Part shown: positions 50,776 to 59,934 of the stretch, piece by piece | Layout of the letters: every line of letters begins with the position of its first letter | Numbering within the stretch: position 1 is the stretch's first letter | Assembly (NCBI RefSeq): GCF_010730195.1 | Contig: NZ_AP022613.1 | Location: forward strand, 3,162,001-3,226,000 | DNA from: Mycobacterium conspicuum | Lineage (GTDB): Bacteria; Actinomycetota; Actinomycetes; Mycobacteriales; Mycobacteriaceae | DNA length: 64,000 bases | Direction of reading: 5' to 3' | Translations under genes and position numbers: made by a program | Notes under the pieces: model-generated | Database searches by the model: none | What the model was told of the DNA's origin: nothing | The model's input: the letters and a program-made list of their open reading frames with translations, nothing else

Positions 50776-51097
50776 CCGCGACCAACGGCGTGTCGACGCC
50801 GACCCGGCCCACCGCGGCGGCGCCGCCCGGTGAGCCCAACGGCGCATTCCGGCCCGGCAGGGTCTGGTGAAAGAAGGCGGCATTGTCCGCGAGGTGCCGT
50901 TGCTGGTCGTCGGGAAGATCCCCCTCCCAATGGATCGCATCCATGCGGCAAATCAGTTTGCAGGCACCGCAGTCCACGCACTCATCGGGATTGATGTACA
51001 GCGAGCGGGCCCCCTCGTAGATGCAGTCGACGGGGCACTCCCCAACGCACGACTTGTCCATCACATCCACGCACGCGCTACCGATCACGTAGGTCAT
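50747..51097 (-). CDS. Ferredoxin, FdxA-like (7Fe/8Fe type)
   Basis: A 116-aa iron-sulfur electron carrier. The first cysteine set is in KSCVGECPVDCIYEG (C-x4-C-x3-C), and the second is CVDCGACKLIC, followed by RMDAI where most relatives have a Pro. This is the arrangement of actinobacterial FdxA with one 3Fe-4S and one 4Fe-4S cluster. ATG 51097 (MTYVIGSACVDVMDKSC) is the family start. It is 76 nt downstream of efeB on the same strand. It could serve a P450 or redox enzyme, or be part of an iron/oxygen response, but there is no direct evidence for a partner. Confidence 0.92.
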   Translation of the reverse strand: MTYVIGSACVDVMDKSCVGECPVDCIYEGARSLYINPDECVDCGACKLICRMDAIHWEGDLPDDQQRHLADNAAFFHQTLPGRNAPLGSPGGAAAVGRVGVDTPLVAAMAAQRSDH

Positions 51098-51173
51098 GGG
51101 TCCAAGGTAGCGACGCATGTCGGTCGTCGCGCGTGCCAAACGGCCCCAACCGGAAGGACCAAAGCCCTTTCTC

Positions 51174-52439
51174 TCAGCCGAACAGACCCTGCCCGATGTA
51201 GTGGCCCTCTTTCGGCGCGGGCGGCACCGCGAAGATCGCCGATCCGATGTGCCGGATGTATTCGTTCAGCAGGTCATGGGCGCCGAGCTGGTTCTGCAGC
51301 CGGACAAAGTTCGCCGGATCATTTTGATACGAGACGAACAGCAAGCCGGCGTTGAGCTGGCCGTTGGGCTCTAGGCCGTCGGTGTAGTTGTAGGAGCGTC
51401 GGCGGATCATGATGCCGTCGTTGTTTTCCCGTGCGGCCAGCCCGACGTGCGAGCGCGGATCGATGAGGGGATCGCCATCGGCGTTTTTGGCGGTGAAGTT
51501 CGGCGTATCGAACTCGGCCTTGCCGCTCAGTGGCGCACCTTCTTGCTTGCTGCGGCCAAAGATCCTCTCCTGGTTGCCGATTCGGTCGACGTCCCAAGTT
51601 TCCAGCAGCATCCGGATTTTGCGCACGACCTGGTAGGTGCCGCCGTTCATCCAGGGCTGGTCGCTGTTGGCGACCCATACGAATCGGTCGTACTCCGCGC
51701 TGGTGGCCACGTTGCGGGTGCCGTCCTTGAACCCCAACAGGTTTCGCGGGGTGTGCTGGCCGGGGCCGGCGGAGGCCCGCCCGAAACCCAGCACCGCCCA
51801 GAACGGCGAGGCGACGTCGCGGCCGAGGCGGGCCAGGTTACGCACGGCGTGATAGCAGACCTGTGGGTCGTCGGCGCAGGCCTGCACCGAGAGGTCACCG
51901 CCGTGCAGATGCGGGTCGAGGTTGTCGCCGTTGAGCGGGGGCAGGTCGGTGAAGACCGCGGGCCGGCGCGCGGCGAGCCCGAAACGGTCACCGAACACCG
52001 CGGGCCCCAGCCCCACCGTGACAGTCAGGCTGGCGGGGCTGAGCCCATAGGCCTCCCCGGTGTCGGTGGGCGGTTGCACGTCGACCTGCGGCTGTACCGA
52101 CCCGACCGGCTTGCCCTGCTGCAGGACCGCCGCGGCGGCCGACCAACGCGCCAGCAGCGCCTGCAGATCGGCGCGCCCCGCGCCGGCCGCCAGCGCGAAA
52201 GACATGAATACCGCGTAACGTTGTGGCGGCGTGGCGATTCCGCCTTGGTGGGGCTCACCGTAGAAGGGGTAGCTGCGGCGCAGGTCGACCGTGTCGTCGT
52301 CGTCGCCGTGGTGCGCGGCCGCGGCTGCGTAGCCGGCGAACCCGCCACCGGCGGCGCCGACGGCGGTGCCGGTGAGCCCGGCCAGCATGGCACCGCCCAG
52401 CATGCGTCGGCGCGAAACACCTTGATCGTCGTCGGTCAT
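51174..52439 (-). CDS. efeB: Dyp-type peroxidase / deferrochelatase EfeB
   Basis: A 421-aa haem peroxidase exported by the Tat pathway and acting outside the membrane with EfeU and EfeO in ferrous iron uptake. The N-terminus has a twin-arginine signal (SRRRMLGGAMLAGLTGTAVG). The haem-pocket region includes GFKDGTRN, the Dyp-family GxxDG motif, and the proximal-side histidine is in the C-terminal half. The ATG is 2 nt after the efeO stop. The order efeU-efeO-efeB matches the well-known operon. It may also take iron from haem. Confidence 0.93.
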   Translation of the reverse strand: MTDDDQGVSRRRMLGGAMLAGLTGTAVGAAGGGFAGYAAAAAHHGDDDDTVDLRRSYPFYGEPHQGGIATPPQRYAVFMSFALAAGAGRADLQALLARWSAAAAVLQQGKPVGSVQPQVDVQPPTDTGEAYGLSPASLTVTVGLGPAVFGDRFGLAARRPAVFTDLPPLNGDNLDPHLHGGDLSVQACADDPQVCYHAVRNLARLGRDVASPFWAVLGFGRASAGPGQHTPRNLLGFKDGTRNVATSAEYDRFVWVANSDQPWMNGGTYQVVRKIRMLLETWDVDRIGNQERIFGRSKQEGAPLSGKAEFDTPNFTAKNADGDPLIDPRSHVGLAARENNDGIMIRRRSYNYTDGLEPNGQLNAGLLFVSYQNDPANFVRLQNQLGAHDLLNEYIRHIGSAIFAVPPAPKEGHYIGQGLFG

Positions 52440-52441
52440 GA

Positions 52442-53668
52442 TCAGTTCGCCGACACGACTTTTTGCGCCACCGTGGACAGGCTCTGATGCAGCGGCTGGA
52501 TCACCGCCGTCAGCTTCGCCGCGTCGCTGGCCTGCAGCGCCGGCGTGTACGTGCGGTAGCCGCCCAGCGCCGACGGCTCACGGTAGCCGTCCAGCACGCT
52601 CAGCACCGCCCGAAACTGTTGATCGATCTGGTTGACCAGATTGCCGTCGATCCTCTCCAGTCCGAGTCGCAGCGCGGCGTACGCCTGTTGCGCGCCTTCG
52701 ACATTGCCGGCAAAGTCGACGAGGTCGATGTGGCTGAACGCCTCCTCTTCACCGGTGATCTTGGTGTTCTGCACCTCTTCGATCAGGTCGCTGGCGCCAT
52801 TGGCCAGATCCTCGGGCTTGTATTGCAGGGTGGCGACGATGCCGTTCAATTTGCCGACGTTGCCGACCAATTCGGTGCTCAACGCCTTGGTGGTCGGGGT
52901 GATCGCGTTGGCTTGCCATAGGTCGCGTTCGATGGCGTGAAAGCCCTTCCATCCGACCTTGGCGTCCACCGGGGTGGATGCCCGCATGTCGATCAGATAG
53001 TCGAGATTGCCCGCGTTGTCGCCCACCGCGAAGCCGGGCAGCACGAAGCCCTCCACCGTGGATTCCGCACGCTCCCAAAACAACCGCGCCTTGGTGTAGG
53101 CCGTCTTCGCCGCGGCGACATCGCCCGCCTGCACGGCGGCGTCGAGTCCCTGCACGGCGGCGTTGAGCTGACCGATTTGGCCGACGATGTACGCCGCGTA
53201 ATCCTTGGTGCCTTGGCTAAGGATGCTCGCGAGCGTCCCGGTCGGCGCCGCCGAAGCTCGCCCGGTCACGGTCAGCGATTGATACTCGGTTGCCGCACCC
53301 GGGCAGTACAGCTGATACGAGCCGCCGTCCAGGGTGACGGTGAACGACACCGGGTCCAGGCCGGGCGCGAGGTTTTCCTTCTCGCCGATGATGTGTTGGT
53401 CCCTAAGCAATTCCACCTCGGTGATCCCCGGGGCATTGGTGTTGGCGACGGTGAACGTCACCGGTCCGGCCGACACGCTGGTCGTGTCCAGTGCGCAGCC
53501 ATCGCCGGTCATCGTGACCTTGACGTTGTTCGTCGCCGCGGAGCGCGCCGGGGATGCATTCGGGTGACCGCACGCGCTCACCAGGAAGCCGGCGACACTC
53601 ACTAAAGCCGTTGTGGCCAAACGGAGTTTACGAGACCGACACCTGGCCCGGGCGGCGGGATTCACCAT
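52442..53668 (-). CDS. efeO: Iron uptake lipoprotein EfeO (cupredoxin + M75)
   Basis: A 408-aa extracytoplasmic iron-binding component. The lipoprotein signal ends at FLVSAC. An N-terminal cupredoxin-like domain (about 45-125) has the Cys of YQLYCPG, and the C-terminal M75 imelysin-like domain has the HxxE motif in GFHAIERDLW. ATG 53668 has AAGGAG upstream at good spacing. It starts 41 nt inside the end of efeU, and efeB follows after 2 nt. It probably delivers iron to the EfeU permease. Confidence 0.93.
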   Translation of the reverse strand: MVNPAARARCRSRKLRLATTALVSVAGFLVSACGHPNASPARSAATNNVKVTMTGDGCALDTTSVSAGPVTFTVANTNAPGITEVELLRDQHIIGEKENLAPGLDPVSFTVTLDGGSYQLYCPGAATEYQSLTVTGRASAAPTGTLASILSQGTKDYAAYIVGQIGQLNAAVQGLDAAVQAGDVAAAKTAYTKARLFWERAESTVEGFVLPGFAVGDNAGNLDYLIDMRASTPVDAKVGWKGFHAIERDLWQANAITPTTKALSTELVGNVGKLNGIVATLQYKPEDLANGASDLIEEVQNTKITGEEEAFSHIDLVDFAGNVEGAQQAYAALRLGLERIDGNLVNQIDQQFRAVLSVLDGYREPSALGGYRTYTPALQASDAAKLTAVIQPLHQSLSTVAQKVVSAN

Positions 53669-55187
53669 CAATCGCTCTCCTTTCCGGTTCGGCTCGGGTG
53701 CGCCCGCTCAGCGCGCATGCCACCGCAAAGCCGGCTAATACCAACGGAACCCAGACTCTCCACAGTTGACGCTCCGCGCGCTCCCGATCCGTCGCGGCGA
53801 TCTGCGCCGTAATCGAATTGTCTTCGGCGCTGGCGGTGGCCCAATCGGTTCGCAACCCGCCGAGGCTGACCGTCTTGGGCGCGATCAGGCCGCCGCCGGT
53901 CAGGGTGGCGGTGTGATTGGTGACCGCCTGAGCGCTCACCACCGAATCGCCCTGCGCCAGAACGGTATACACCGTCACGGCGGCCCACCGCGCCTGGAAC
54001 GGACCCGGTGTGCGCGCCGTCGAGATGCCCACCGGCAGCCGGCCCCCGGTCGTGTTCACTAACTGTTCCAAGGTGACCGTCGTGGGGCCGGCCCCGGCGG
54101 GGGCGCCAACGCTGGCCTGCCAGACCCGCACCGGCACGCCGTTCACATTCTGGTCACCGGTGGCGGTGAGCACGATCCTGCCGCCGTCCGAGACCGTCAA
54201 CACCCCCGAGGCCAGCGACACTCTGGCGGAATGACCCGTCCGGTCGATCACGGAGCGTGACCGCGCGTCGGCGACCGAGCCGCCGGCGGGCAGCGCGAAC
54301 GCGAGCAGCCCGGCGGCGACGAGGAGCGCCGCGGCGACGGCGGCCAGCAACCGGCGCCGCGTCCGCGGTTCCGCGGCAAATCGGGCCGGCCACAAGAAAA
54401 CGACGAGGACGGGCACCGTGTAGAGCAACCAGCCGACCACTTCGACGAGCCGCGGATCGGGCGGGATGCCGAACACCCCGGTGATCAGCGCGCCCTGAAC
54501 AGAGTTGGCCGGCATCCAGGATGAGAAGCTCGCCAGCTGCCGCTGACCGATCGTCACCCAGCCGCCCTCGTGCGCGGTCCGCAGCGCGGCCATCACCAGA
54601 CCCGCGGCGATCAGCACCAAGAGCACCCCGGTGACACGAAAGAACCGGCCGAGGTTGATCTTGAGCCCGCCGAAGTACAGCCCCACGCCGATTCCGATCG
54701 CCGCCAAAATTCCGACGACTCCGCCCACCACGACCAACCAGCGGTTGCCGTGCGAGGTCTGCGCGGCCGCCAGCAGGAACACCGCCGTTTCAAAGCCTTC
54801 CTTGAGCACCGCAAGAAAGGCCATCGCCGCCAAAGCCAGGACACCACCGCGGTTCATCGCGCGCCGGGCGTCGTGCTCGAGTTGGCCCTTCAACCGCGCC
54901 GCATTGCGGTTCATCCAAATGATCATGGAGGTCACCAGCACCACGGCGACGGCGCCGATGACCGTCTCCATCTTTTCCTGCCGCGCCTGCGGCAGGCCGG
55001 CCGACACCAGGTCCAGGCCGATGCCGACCCCGACGCTGATCAGCACCGCCAAGCCGACCCCGGCGAACATCGGACGCGTCGACCGGCCGTTTCGCTTCAG
55101 GAAGGCGCCGACGATGCTCACGATGAGGGTCGCCTCCAGGCCCTCGCGCAGGCCAATGAGGAACGTCCCGACAAATACGCCCTGCAT
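53628..55187 (-). CDS. efeU: Iron permease EfeU (FTR1 family) with extended C-terminus
   Basis: A 519-aa membrane permease for iron. The first REGLE motif is in GLREGLEATLIVSI (about 9-22), and the second is a conservative KEGFE in FLAVLKEGFETAVFLL. Seven helices lie within about 280 residues. It then continues with a roughly 200-aa non-cytosolic region and a final hydrophobic anchor (VWVPLVLAGFAVACALSG), so it is longer than the E. coli protein (about 276 aa). ATG 55187 puts the first helix at the N-terminus as expected. A possible iron-responsive inverted repeat lies at 55226-55243. It is the first gene of the efe operon. Confidence 0.93.
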   Translation of the reverse strand: MQGVFVGTFLIGLREGLEATLIVSIVGAFLKRNGRSTRPMFAGVGLAVLISVGVGIGLDLVSAGLPQARQEKMETVIGAVAVVLVTSMIIWMNRNAARLKGQLEHDARRAMNRGGVLALAAMAFLAVLKEGFETAVFLLAAAQTSHGNRWLVVVGGVVGILAAIGIGVGLYFGGLKINLGRFFRVTGVLLVLIAAGLVMAALRTAHEGGWVTIGQRQLASFSSWMPANSVQGALITGVFGIPPDPRLVEVVGWLLYTVPVLVVFLWPARFAAEPRTRRRLLAAVAAALLVAAGLLAFALPAGGSVADARSRSVIDRTGHSARVSLASGVLTVSDGGRIVLTATGDQNVNGVPVRVWQASVGAPAGAGPTTVTLEQLVNTTGGRLPVGISTARTPGPFQARWAAVTVYTVLAQGDSVVSAQAVTNHTATLTGGGLIAPKTVSLGGLRTDWATASAEDNSITAQIAATDRERAERQLWRVWVPLVLAGFAVACALSGRTRAEPERRAIDGESRRPGQVSVS

Positions 55188-55225
55188 GCACTCGATTCCC
55201 GTCCCCCGAATCGGGGACAACTGCT

Positions 55226-55243
55226 AGTTAGCACAGCCTAACT
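55226..55243. promoter_or_regulatory. Possible iron-regulator operator upstream of efeU
   Basis: AGTTAG and CTAACT form perfect 6-bp inverted arms around a 6-bp spacer, 39 nt upstream of the efeU start. The TTAG/CTAA half-sites recall the mycobacterial IdeR box (TTAGGTTAGSCTAACCTAA), but the spacing is different. IdeR binding is therefore an inference. An adjoining GGGC-AAAA-GCCC hairpin (about 55244-55255) has no T tract and may belong to the end of the upstream gene. Confidence 0.45.
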
Positions 55244-55286
55244 GGGCAAAAGCCCGGCTCGGCAGGCGGCGGCCCAGAGCGGGTTA

Positions 55287-56114
55287 TCAGGTCGGCTGAG
55301 TGACGAAATCGATGAGCTCTTCGACCCGGCCGATCAGCGCCGGCTCCAGGTCATTCCAGTCGCGCACCCGCGACCGGATGCGCCGCCAGGCCCGGGCGAT
55401 GTCCGCCTGATTGGCATGCGGCAACCCCAGCGCCCGACACGCGCCGTGCTTCCACTCGATGTGCCGCGGCACGTCCGGCCAGGCCTTCAGGCCCAGCCGC
55501 TGCGGCTTCACCGCCTGCCAGATGTCGACATAGGGGTGACCGACGACCAAAGTGTCGGGTCCGCCGGGTCCGCGGCGCACCGCATCGGCGATGCGCGCCT
55601 CCTTGGACCCGGCGACGAGGTGATCGACGAGAACGCCGAGCCGGCGGCCGGGGCCGGGCTGAAACTCGGCCACGATGCCGACCAGGTCGTCGACGCCGCC
55701 GAGATGCTCGACGACGACGCCCTCGATGCGCAGGTCCTCACCCCACACCTGCGCGACGAGTTCGGCATCGTGGCGGCCCTCGACGTAGATCCGGCTGGCG
55801 CGGGCGACCCGGGCCCGCGCGCCCGGCACCGCCACCGAGCCGGACGCGGTTCGGGTCGCGGCGGCCGGCGCCCCGCGGCGCGGCGCGGTGAGGATCACCG
55901 GACGACCCTCCAACAGGTAGCCGGGCCCCAAGGGGAACCCGCGGGTGCGGCCGTGCCGGTCCTTCAGGTCGATGCGGCCGTATTCGACGCGGACCACCGC
56001 GCCGACGTAGCCGGTCTGCGCGTCCTCGACGACCATGCCGAGCTCGACGGGATGTTCGGTCGAGCGCGGCCTGCGCGGGCCCGCGGCCAGCACGTCGGGT
56101 CCGTAGCGATCCAT
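55287..56114 (-). CDS. DUF3097 family protein
   Basis: A 275-aa cytosolic protein of the actinobacterial DUF3097 family. It has a basic, proline-rich N-terminus (DRYGPDVLAAGPRRPRS), a small beta-rich domain, then a region with IYVEGRHDAELVAQVWGEDLR, VEHLGGVDDL and LVDHLVAGSKEARI. This recalls Toprim-like nuclease or primase folds, with conserved acidic residues in EGRHD and DH. Function is not established. It begins 34 nt after the patatin gene on the same strand and ends 100 nt before efeU. Confidence 0.85.
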   Translation of the reverse strand: MDRYGPDVLAAGPRRPRSTEHPVELGMVVEDAQTGYVGAVVRVEYGRIDLKDRHGRTRGFPLGPGYLLEGRPVILTAPRRGAPAAATRTASGSVAVPGARARVARASRIYVEGRHDAELVAQVWGEDLRIEGVVVEHLGGVDDLVGIVAEFQPGPGRRLGVLVDHLVAGSKEARIADAVRRGPGGPDTLVVGHPYVDIWQAVKPQRLGLKAWPDVPRHIEWKHGACRALGLPHANQADIARAWRRIRSRVRDWNDLEPALIGRVEELIDFVTQPT

Positions 56115-56148
56115 CACGCGGCAATGTTAGAAGCGTTACCCGCGGCCC

Positions 56149-57111
56149 CTACGGCGACACGCCAGGTCCCGGTGCGCCGCACGCTTTCAGATAGTCGGTC
56201 CAGTTCCACGTCTTCAAAAAGTCTCTGCCCGATTGCAATCCGCGTTGGTAGAGCGCTTCGCGTTGTTCGGCGGTGATATCGAAGTCGATCGGGCTCACCT
56301 CCTGGGCGGGCACGAAGATGGTGCGGCGCACCGTGCACGGGTCGTCGATGTACGCGTTGTCCTGATTGCTCACCAGGGTTTCGATTGCGGCGATTCCCAG
56401 CGACACCGGCCCGTGCACCGGATGGGTGGGCGGAATGCCGGGACGCGCGGACAGCCGGATGCCGAACGTCAGCCACTGCGGGTTGGGCCGGTCGAACAGG
56501 TCCACCGGGAAATCCGACAGCAGCCCGCCGTCGACCCAGGTAGCGCCGGCGACGCGGACGGGCTCGAAAATGTACGGAATCGCCGCGGACGCGTGCACCG
56601 CGCGCGCCACCGAGAAGCCGTCCGGGTCGATGCCGTAGGAGGCGAGGTCCCAGGGGATGCGCACCAGCCGGCGCCGGGACAGGTCGCTGGCGGCGACCAC
56701 CAGCGACCAGGCGAACTGCGTGGGCTCCTCTCCGGTGCGCAGGTCGCCGAAGGTATGCACGCCGAAGTCGGCGAGCAGATCGGCCAGCAACTTTTCTAGG
56801 TAAGCGCCCCGGTAGACCCCGTCGGACACCAGCAACGACAGTCCCCCGCCGATCAGTGGAATGCGTCCGATGAGGTTGCGGTCCAACAACTTCGGATAGT
56901 CGATGGAACGCATGATGTCCGCCAGCCTGGTCAGCGGTTGGCCGGCTTTCTGCACGGCCGCCACCAGCGCGGCCACGATCGCCCCGGCGCTGGTGCCCGC
57001 GACCCGGGGAAACTCATAGCCAGCCGCGCCCAGCGCGTCGACCGCACCGACCAGCCCGATTCCCCGGACCCCGCCGCCCTCGCATACCAGGTCGACCCGC
57101 GTGACACTCAC
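56149..57111 (-). CDS. Patatin-like phospholipase (Rv2037c homologue)
   Basis: A 320-aa acyl hydrolase with the patatin fold. The oxyanion loop is CEGGGVRGIG, the nucleophile motif GTSAG (about 40-44), and the aspartate partner is in the DGG of TWVDGGLLSDFP. It likely hydrolyses lipid acyl chains. The GTG start overlaps the sugar-transporter ATPase stop by 4 nt, so it is co-translated with the ABC operon. In M. tuberculosis Rv2037c occupies the same place after Rv2038c, so the layout is conserved. Confidence 0.9.
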   Translation of the reverse strand: MSVTRVDLVCEGGGVRGIGLVGAVDALGAAGYEFPRVAGTSAGAIVAALVAAVQKAGQPLTRLADIMRSIDYPKLLDRNLIGRIPLIGGGLSLLVSDGVYRGAYLEKLLADLLADFGVHTFGDLRTGEEPTQFAWSLVVAASDLSRRRLVRIPWDLASYGIDPDGFSVARAVHASAAIPYIFEPVRVAGATWVDGGLLSDFPVDLFDRPNPQWLTFGIRLSARPGIPPTHPVHGPVSLGIAAIETLVSNQDNAYIDDPCTVRRTIFVPAQEVSPIDFDITAEQREALYQRGLQSGRDFLKTWNWTDYLKACGAPGPGVSP

Positions 57112-58178
57112 GAAACCCGCTCCCCGCCAACGCCGAAGAAGTGCAGGTGTCCCGGCTGCGGATGGAGCAGCACCCGACTGCCCTTCTGCGGCGGGTCATG
57201 GCCGTCGGCACGCGCCACCACGTGCTGCTCGATTGCCTTGCCGGAACCGGTGATTCGGCCGTAAAGGTAGGCGTCGGCCCCGAGCTCTTCGACCACATCG
57301 ACCTCCATCTCGACACCGACGTTGCCCAGCTCGAAGTGCTCGGGGCGGACACCCACCACGACCTCTCCCGCGTTGCATGCGATGCCGCGCGGCACCGGGA
57401 TCGGCCAATCGCCCAGCGAGACCGAGGAATCGACGATGGGCAGGGTAAACAGGTTCATCGCCGGGGACCCGATGAACCCGGCGACGAAGACGTTGTCGGG
57501 ATTGCGGTACAGCTCGCGGGGGGTCGCGCACTGTTGCAGCACGCCGTCGCGCAGCACCGCGACGCGGTCGCCCATGGTCATCGCCTCAACCTGGTCGTGG
57601 GTGACGTAAACCGTGGTGGTGCCCAGTTGTCGCTGCAGCGCCGCGATCTGGTTACGGGTTTGCACTCGCAGTTTGGCGTCGAGGTTGGACAGCGGCTCGT
57701 CCATCAAAAACACCTGTGGGCGGCGCACGATCGCGCGGCCCATCGCCACCCGCTGACGTTGACCGCCGGACAGGTCCTTGGGTTTGCGATCGAGGAACGG
57801 TTGCAAATCAAGGAGTTTCGCGGCGGCCAGCACTCGCTCGCGGATCTCGGGCTTCGGGGTCTTGGCGATCTTCAGCGCGAATCCCATGTTCTGCGCGACC
57901 GTCAGGTGCGGGTAGAGAGCGTAGTTCTGAAAGACCATCGCCACGTCACGGTCCTTGGGTTCGACGCGGGTGACATCGCGCTCCCCGATCCGGATTCGGC
58001 CGGAATCCACCGTTTCCAGCCCGGCCACCATGCGCAACGACGTCGTCTTGCCGCATCCGGACGGGCCGACCAGAACGACGAACTCACCGTCGCCGACGAC
58101 GAGGTCGAGGCGATCCAGGGCCGGCCGCTCGGTGCCGGGGAACTGCCGCGTCGCTTGCTCGAAAGTCACTGAGGCCAT
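57108..58178 (-). CDS. Sugar ABC transporter ATP-binding protein (Rv2038c homologue)
   Basis: A 356-aa MsmK/UgpC-type ATPase. Walker A is GPSGCGKTT (about 37-45), the signature LSGGQRQRVAMGRA, Walker B VFLMDEPLSNLD, and the H-loop is in VYVTHDQVEA. A C-terminal TOBE-like regulatory region follows (VVGVRPEHFEL). It energises a carbohydrate importer with the two permeases and the lipoprotein upstream. It starts 3 nt after the second permease gene. The order matches Rv2041c-Rv2038c of M. tuberculosis. Confidence 0.95.
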   Translation of the reverse strand: MASVTFEQATRQFPGTERPALDRLDLVVGDGEFVVLVGPSGCGKTTSLRMVAGLETVDSGRIRIGERDVTRVEPKDRDVAMVFQNYALYPHLTVAQNMGFALKIAKTPKPEIRERVLAAAKLLDLQPFLDRKPKDLSGGQRQRVAMGRAIVRRPQVFLMDEPLSNLDAKLRVQTRNQIAALQRQLGTTTVYVTHDQVEAMTMGDRVAVLRDGVLQQCATPRELYRNPDNVFVAGFIGSPAMNLFTLPIVDSSVSLGDWPIPVPRGIACNAGEVVVGVRPEHFELGNVGVEMEVDVVEELGADAYLYGRITGSGKAIEQHVVARADGHDPPQKGSRVLLHPQPGHLHFFGVGGERVS

Positions 58179-58181
58179 GAA

Positions 58182-59024
58182 CTATCCGTTGAGTCCGGTG
58201 ACGGCGATACCGCGGACGAACGACCGCTGCGCGAAGGCGTAGATGATGACCAGCGGCACCATGATCAGCATCGAGGTCGCCATGATGATCGGCCAGCGCG
58301 CGACGTATTCGCCGCGCAGCCGCACCAGGCCGAGGGTCAGCGTGGCGAGGCTGTTGCGCTGCAACATCAGCAGCGGCCACAGGAAGTCGTTCCAGACGTT
58401 GACCCAGGTGAGCACCGCCAGCACCATCACGGCCGGCCGGGCGTGCGGCAGCAGGATCCGCCAGAAGATCTGCCACGGCGAACAACCGTCCAGGATGGCG
58501 GCCTCCTCGAGGTCGGTCGGCAGCGTGCGGAAGAACTGGCGCATGAGATAGGTCCCGAACGCGCTGCCAAACAAGCCCGGCACGATCATCGCCCACGGGG
58601 TGTCGACCCACCCGACGGTCCGCATGAGGATGAATTGCGGGATCACCGTCACGGTCAGCGGCACCATCAGCGTGCCGAGATACAGGATGAACAGCGTGTC
58701 GCGACCGCGGAAGTGCAGGCGCGCGAAGGCGTATCCGGCCAGCGAGCAGAAGAAGACTTGCCCGGCGGTCACGCATCCGGCGTACAGCACGGTGTTGAAG
58801 AACATGCGCCAGAACGGCATCAGCCCGAACACTTCGGTGTAGTTCGACCACCGTGGGTGTGCCGGCAACAGTTTCGGCTCACTAACCTCGCCTTCCCGCT
58901 TCAACGAGCCCGACAGCGCCCACGCGATCGGGAACAGCCAGCACCACGCGATGCCGATCAGCGCGGTGTAGACCAGCACGCCACGAAAGGCCGTGCGCGT
59001 GAAGATCCGCTCAGCTGAGACCAC
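58182..59024 (-). CDS. Sugar ABC transporter permease (Rv2039c homologue)
   Basis: A 280-aa MalG-type permease with about six transmembrane segments. The EAA loop that contacts the ATPase is EEAAILDGCSPWQIFWRILLP. It starts 14 nt inside the preceding permease gene and ends 3 nt before the ATPase gene, so the operon is tightly coupled. It forms the membrane channel with the MalF-type partner for import of an unknown sugar or sugar derivative. Confidence 0.94.
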   Translation of the reverse strand: MVSAERIFTRTAFRGVLVYTALIGIAWCWLFPIAWALSGSLKREGEVSEPKLLPAHPRWSNYTEVFGLMPFWRMFFNTVLYAGCVTAGQVFFCSLAGYAFARLHFRGRDTLFILYLGTLMVPLTVTVIPQFILMRTVGWVDTPWAMIVPGLFGSAFGTYLMRQFFRTLPTDLEEAAILDGCSPWQIFWRILLPHARPAVMVLAVLTWVNVWNDFLWPLLMLQRNSLATLTLGLVRLRGEYVARWPIIMATSMLIMVPLVIIYAFAQRSFVRGIAVTGLNG

Positions 59025-59934
59025 GAGAGTTCTCCCAAGATCGTTGCCGGGTGAGGCGCAACTGCACCACGGTCAGCACCAGCAGGATGGCGAACATCAC
59101 CCAGGCCAGTGCCGACGCGTAGCCGAATTCCAGAAAAGAGAAGGCGTGCTGGAACAGCATGATGCCCAGCACATAGGTGGCGGTCTCCGGGCCGCCGTTC
59201 GACCCGTTGAGGACGTAGACCATGTCAAATGCCTGGAACGCGTGGATGATCGAGATGACGCCCACAAACGTGATCGACCCGCGGATCAGCGGCACGGTCA
59301 TGAACACGAATTGCCGTATTTCCCCCGCGCCGTCGATCTTGGCGGCCTCGTAAACCGTTTCGGGGACGCCTTGCATCGCCGCCAGCAAGATTACGGTGGC
59401 GAAGGGCACGGCCCGCCATACGCTCACGGTGCACAGCGACACCATGGCCCACCTGGGGTCGACCAGCCACGGAATCGGGCCGATCCCGACCCAGCCGAGC
59501 ATGATGTTGAGCAACCCGTTGTCGGTGTTGAAGACGAACTGCCAGACCACCGCCAGCACCACCGACGAGATGGCCAGGGGCAGAAAGACAATGGTGCGAA
59601 AGATGCCGATGCCCTTCACATTCCGGTTCAGCACGGCGGCGACGACGAGACTGATCAGCACGGTGGGCACCACCGTGCCCACGGTGAAGATGGCGGTGTT
59701 GCGGATCGCGATCAAAAACAGCGGATCCGCGGCGAGGTCATGAAAGTTCCTCAGTCCCACGAACCTCGGCGATCTGAACACGTCCCAACGATGGAAACTC
59801 ATGTACAGCGAGAAGCCCAACGGGAACAGCATGAACACGGCCACCGCGGTCAGGTTCGGCGCGACGAACAGCCGCCCGGCCCAGGCACGCCGGCGCCACG
59901 GGGCGGATCTCTTCAGCGTGTGGACAAGCGTCAC
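59011..59934 (-). CDS. Sugar ABC transporter permease (Rv2040c homologue)
   Basis: A 307-aa MalF-type permease with an N-terminal segment (LTAVAVFMLFPLGFSLYMSF) and about five more. The EAA motif is YEAAKIDGAGEIRQFVFMTVP. The GTG start overlaps the lipoprotein gene stop by 4 nt. It pairs with the MalG-type permease encoded next. Confidence 0.94.
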   Translation of the reverse strand: MTLVHTLKRSAPWRRRAWAGRLFVAPNLTAVAVFMLFPLGFSLYMSFHRWDVFRSPRFVGLRNFHDLAADPLFLIAIRNTAIFTVGTVVPTVLISLVVAAVLNRNVKGIGIFRTIVFLPLAISSVVLAVVWQFVFNTDNGLLNIMLGWVGIGPIPWLVDPRWAMVSLCTVSVWRAVPFATVILLAAMQGVPETVYEAAKIDGAGEIRQFVFMTVPLIRGSITFVGVISIIHAFQAFDMVYVLNGSNGGPETATYVLGIMLFQHAFSFLEFGYASALAWVMFAILLVLTVVQLRLTRQRSWENSRGLS

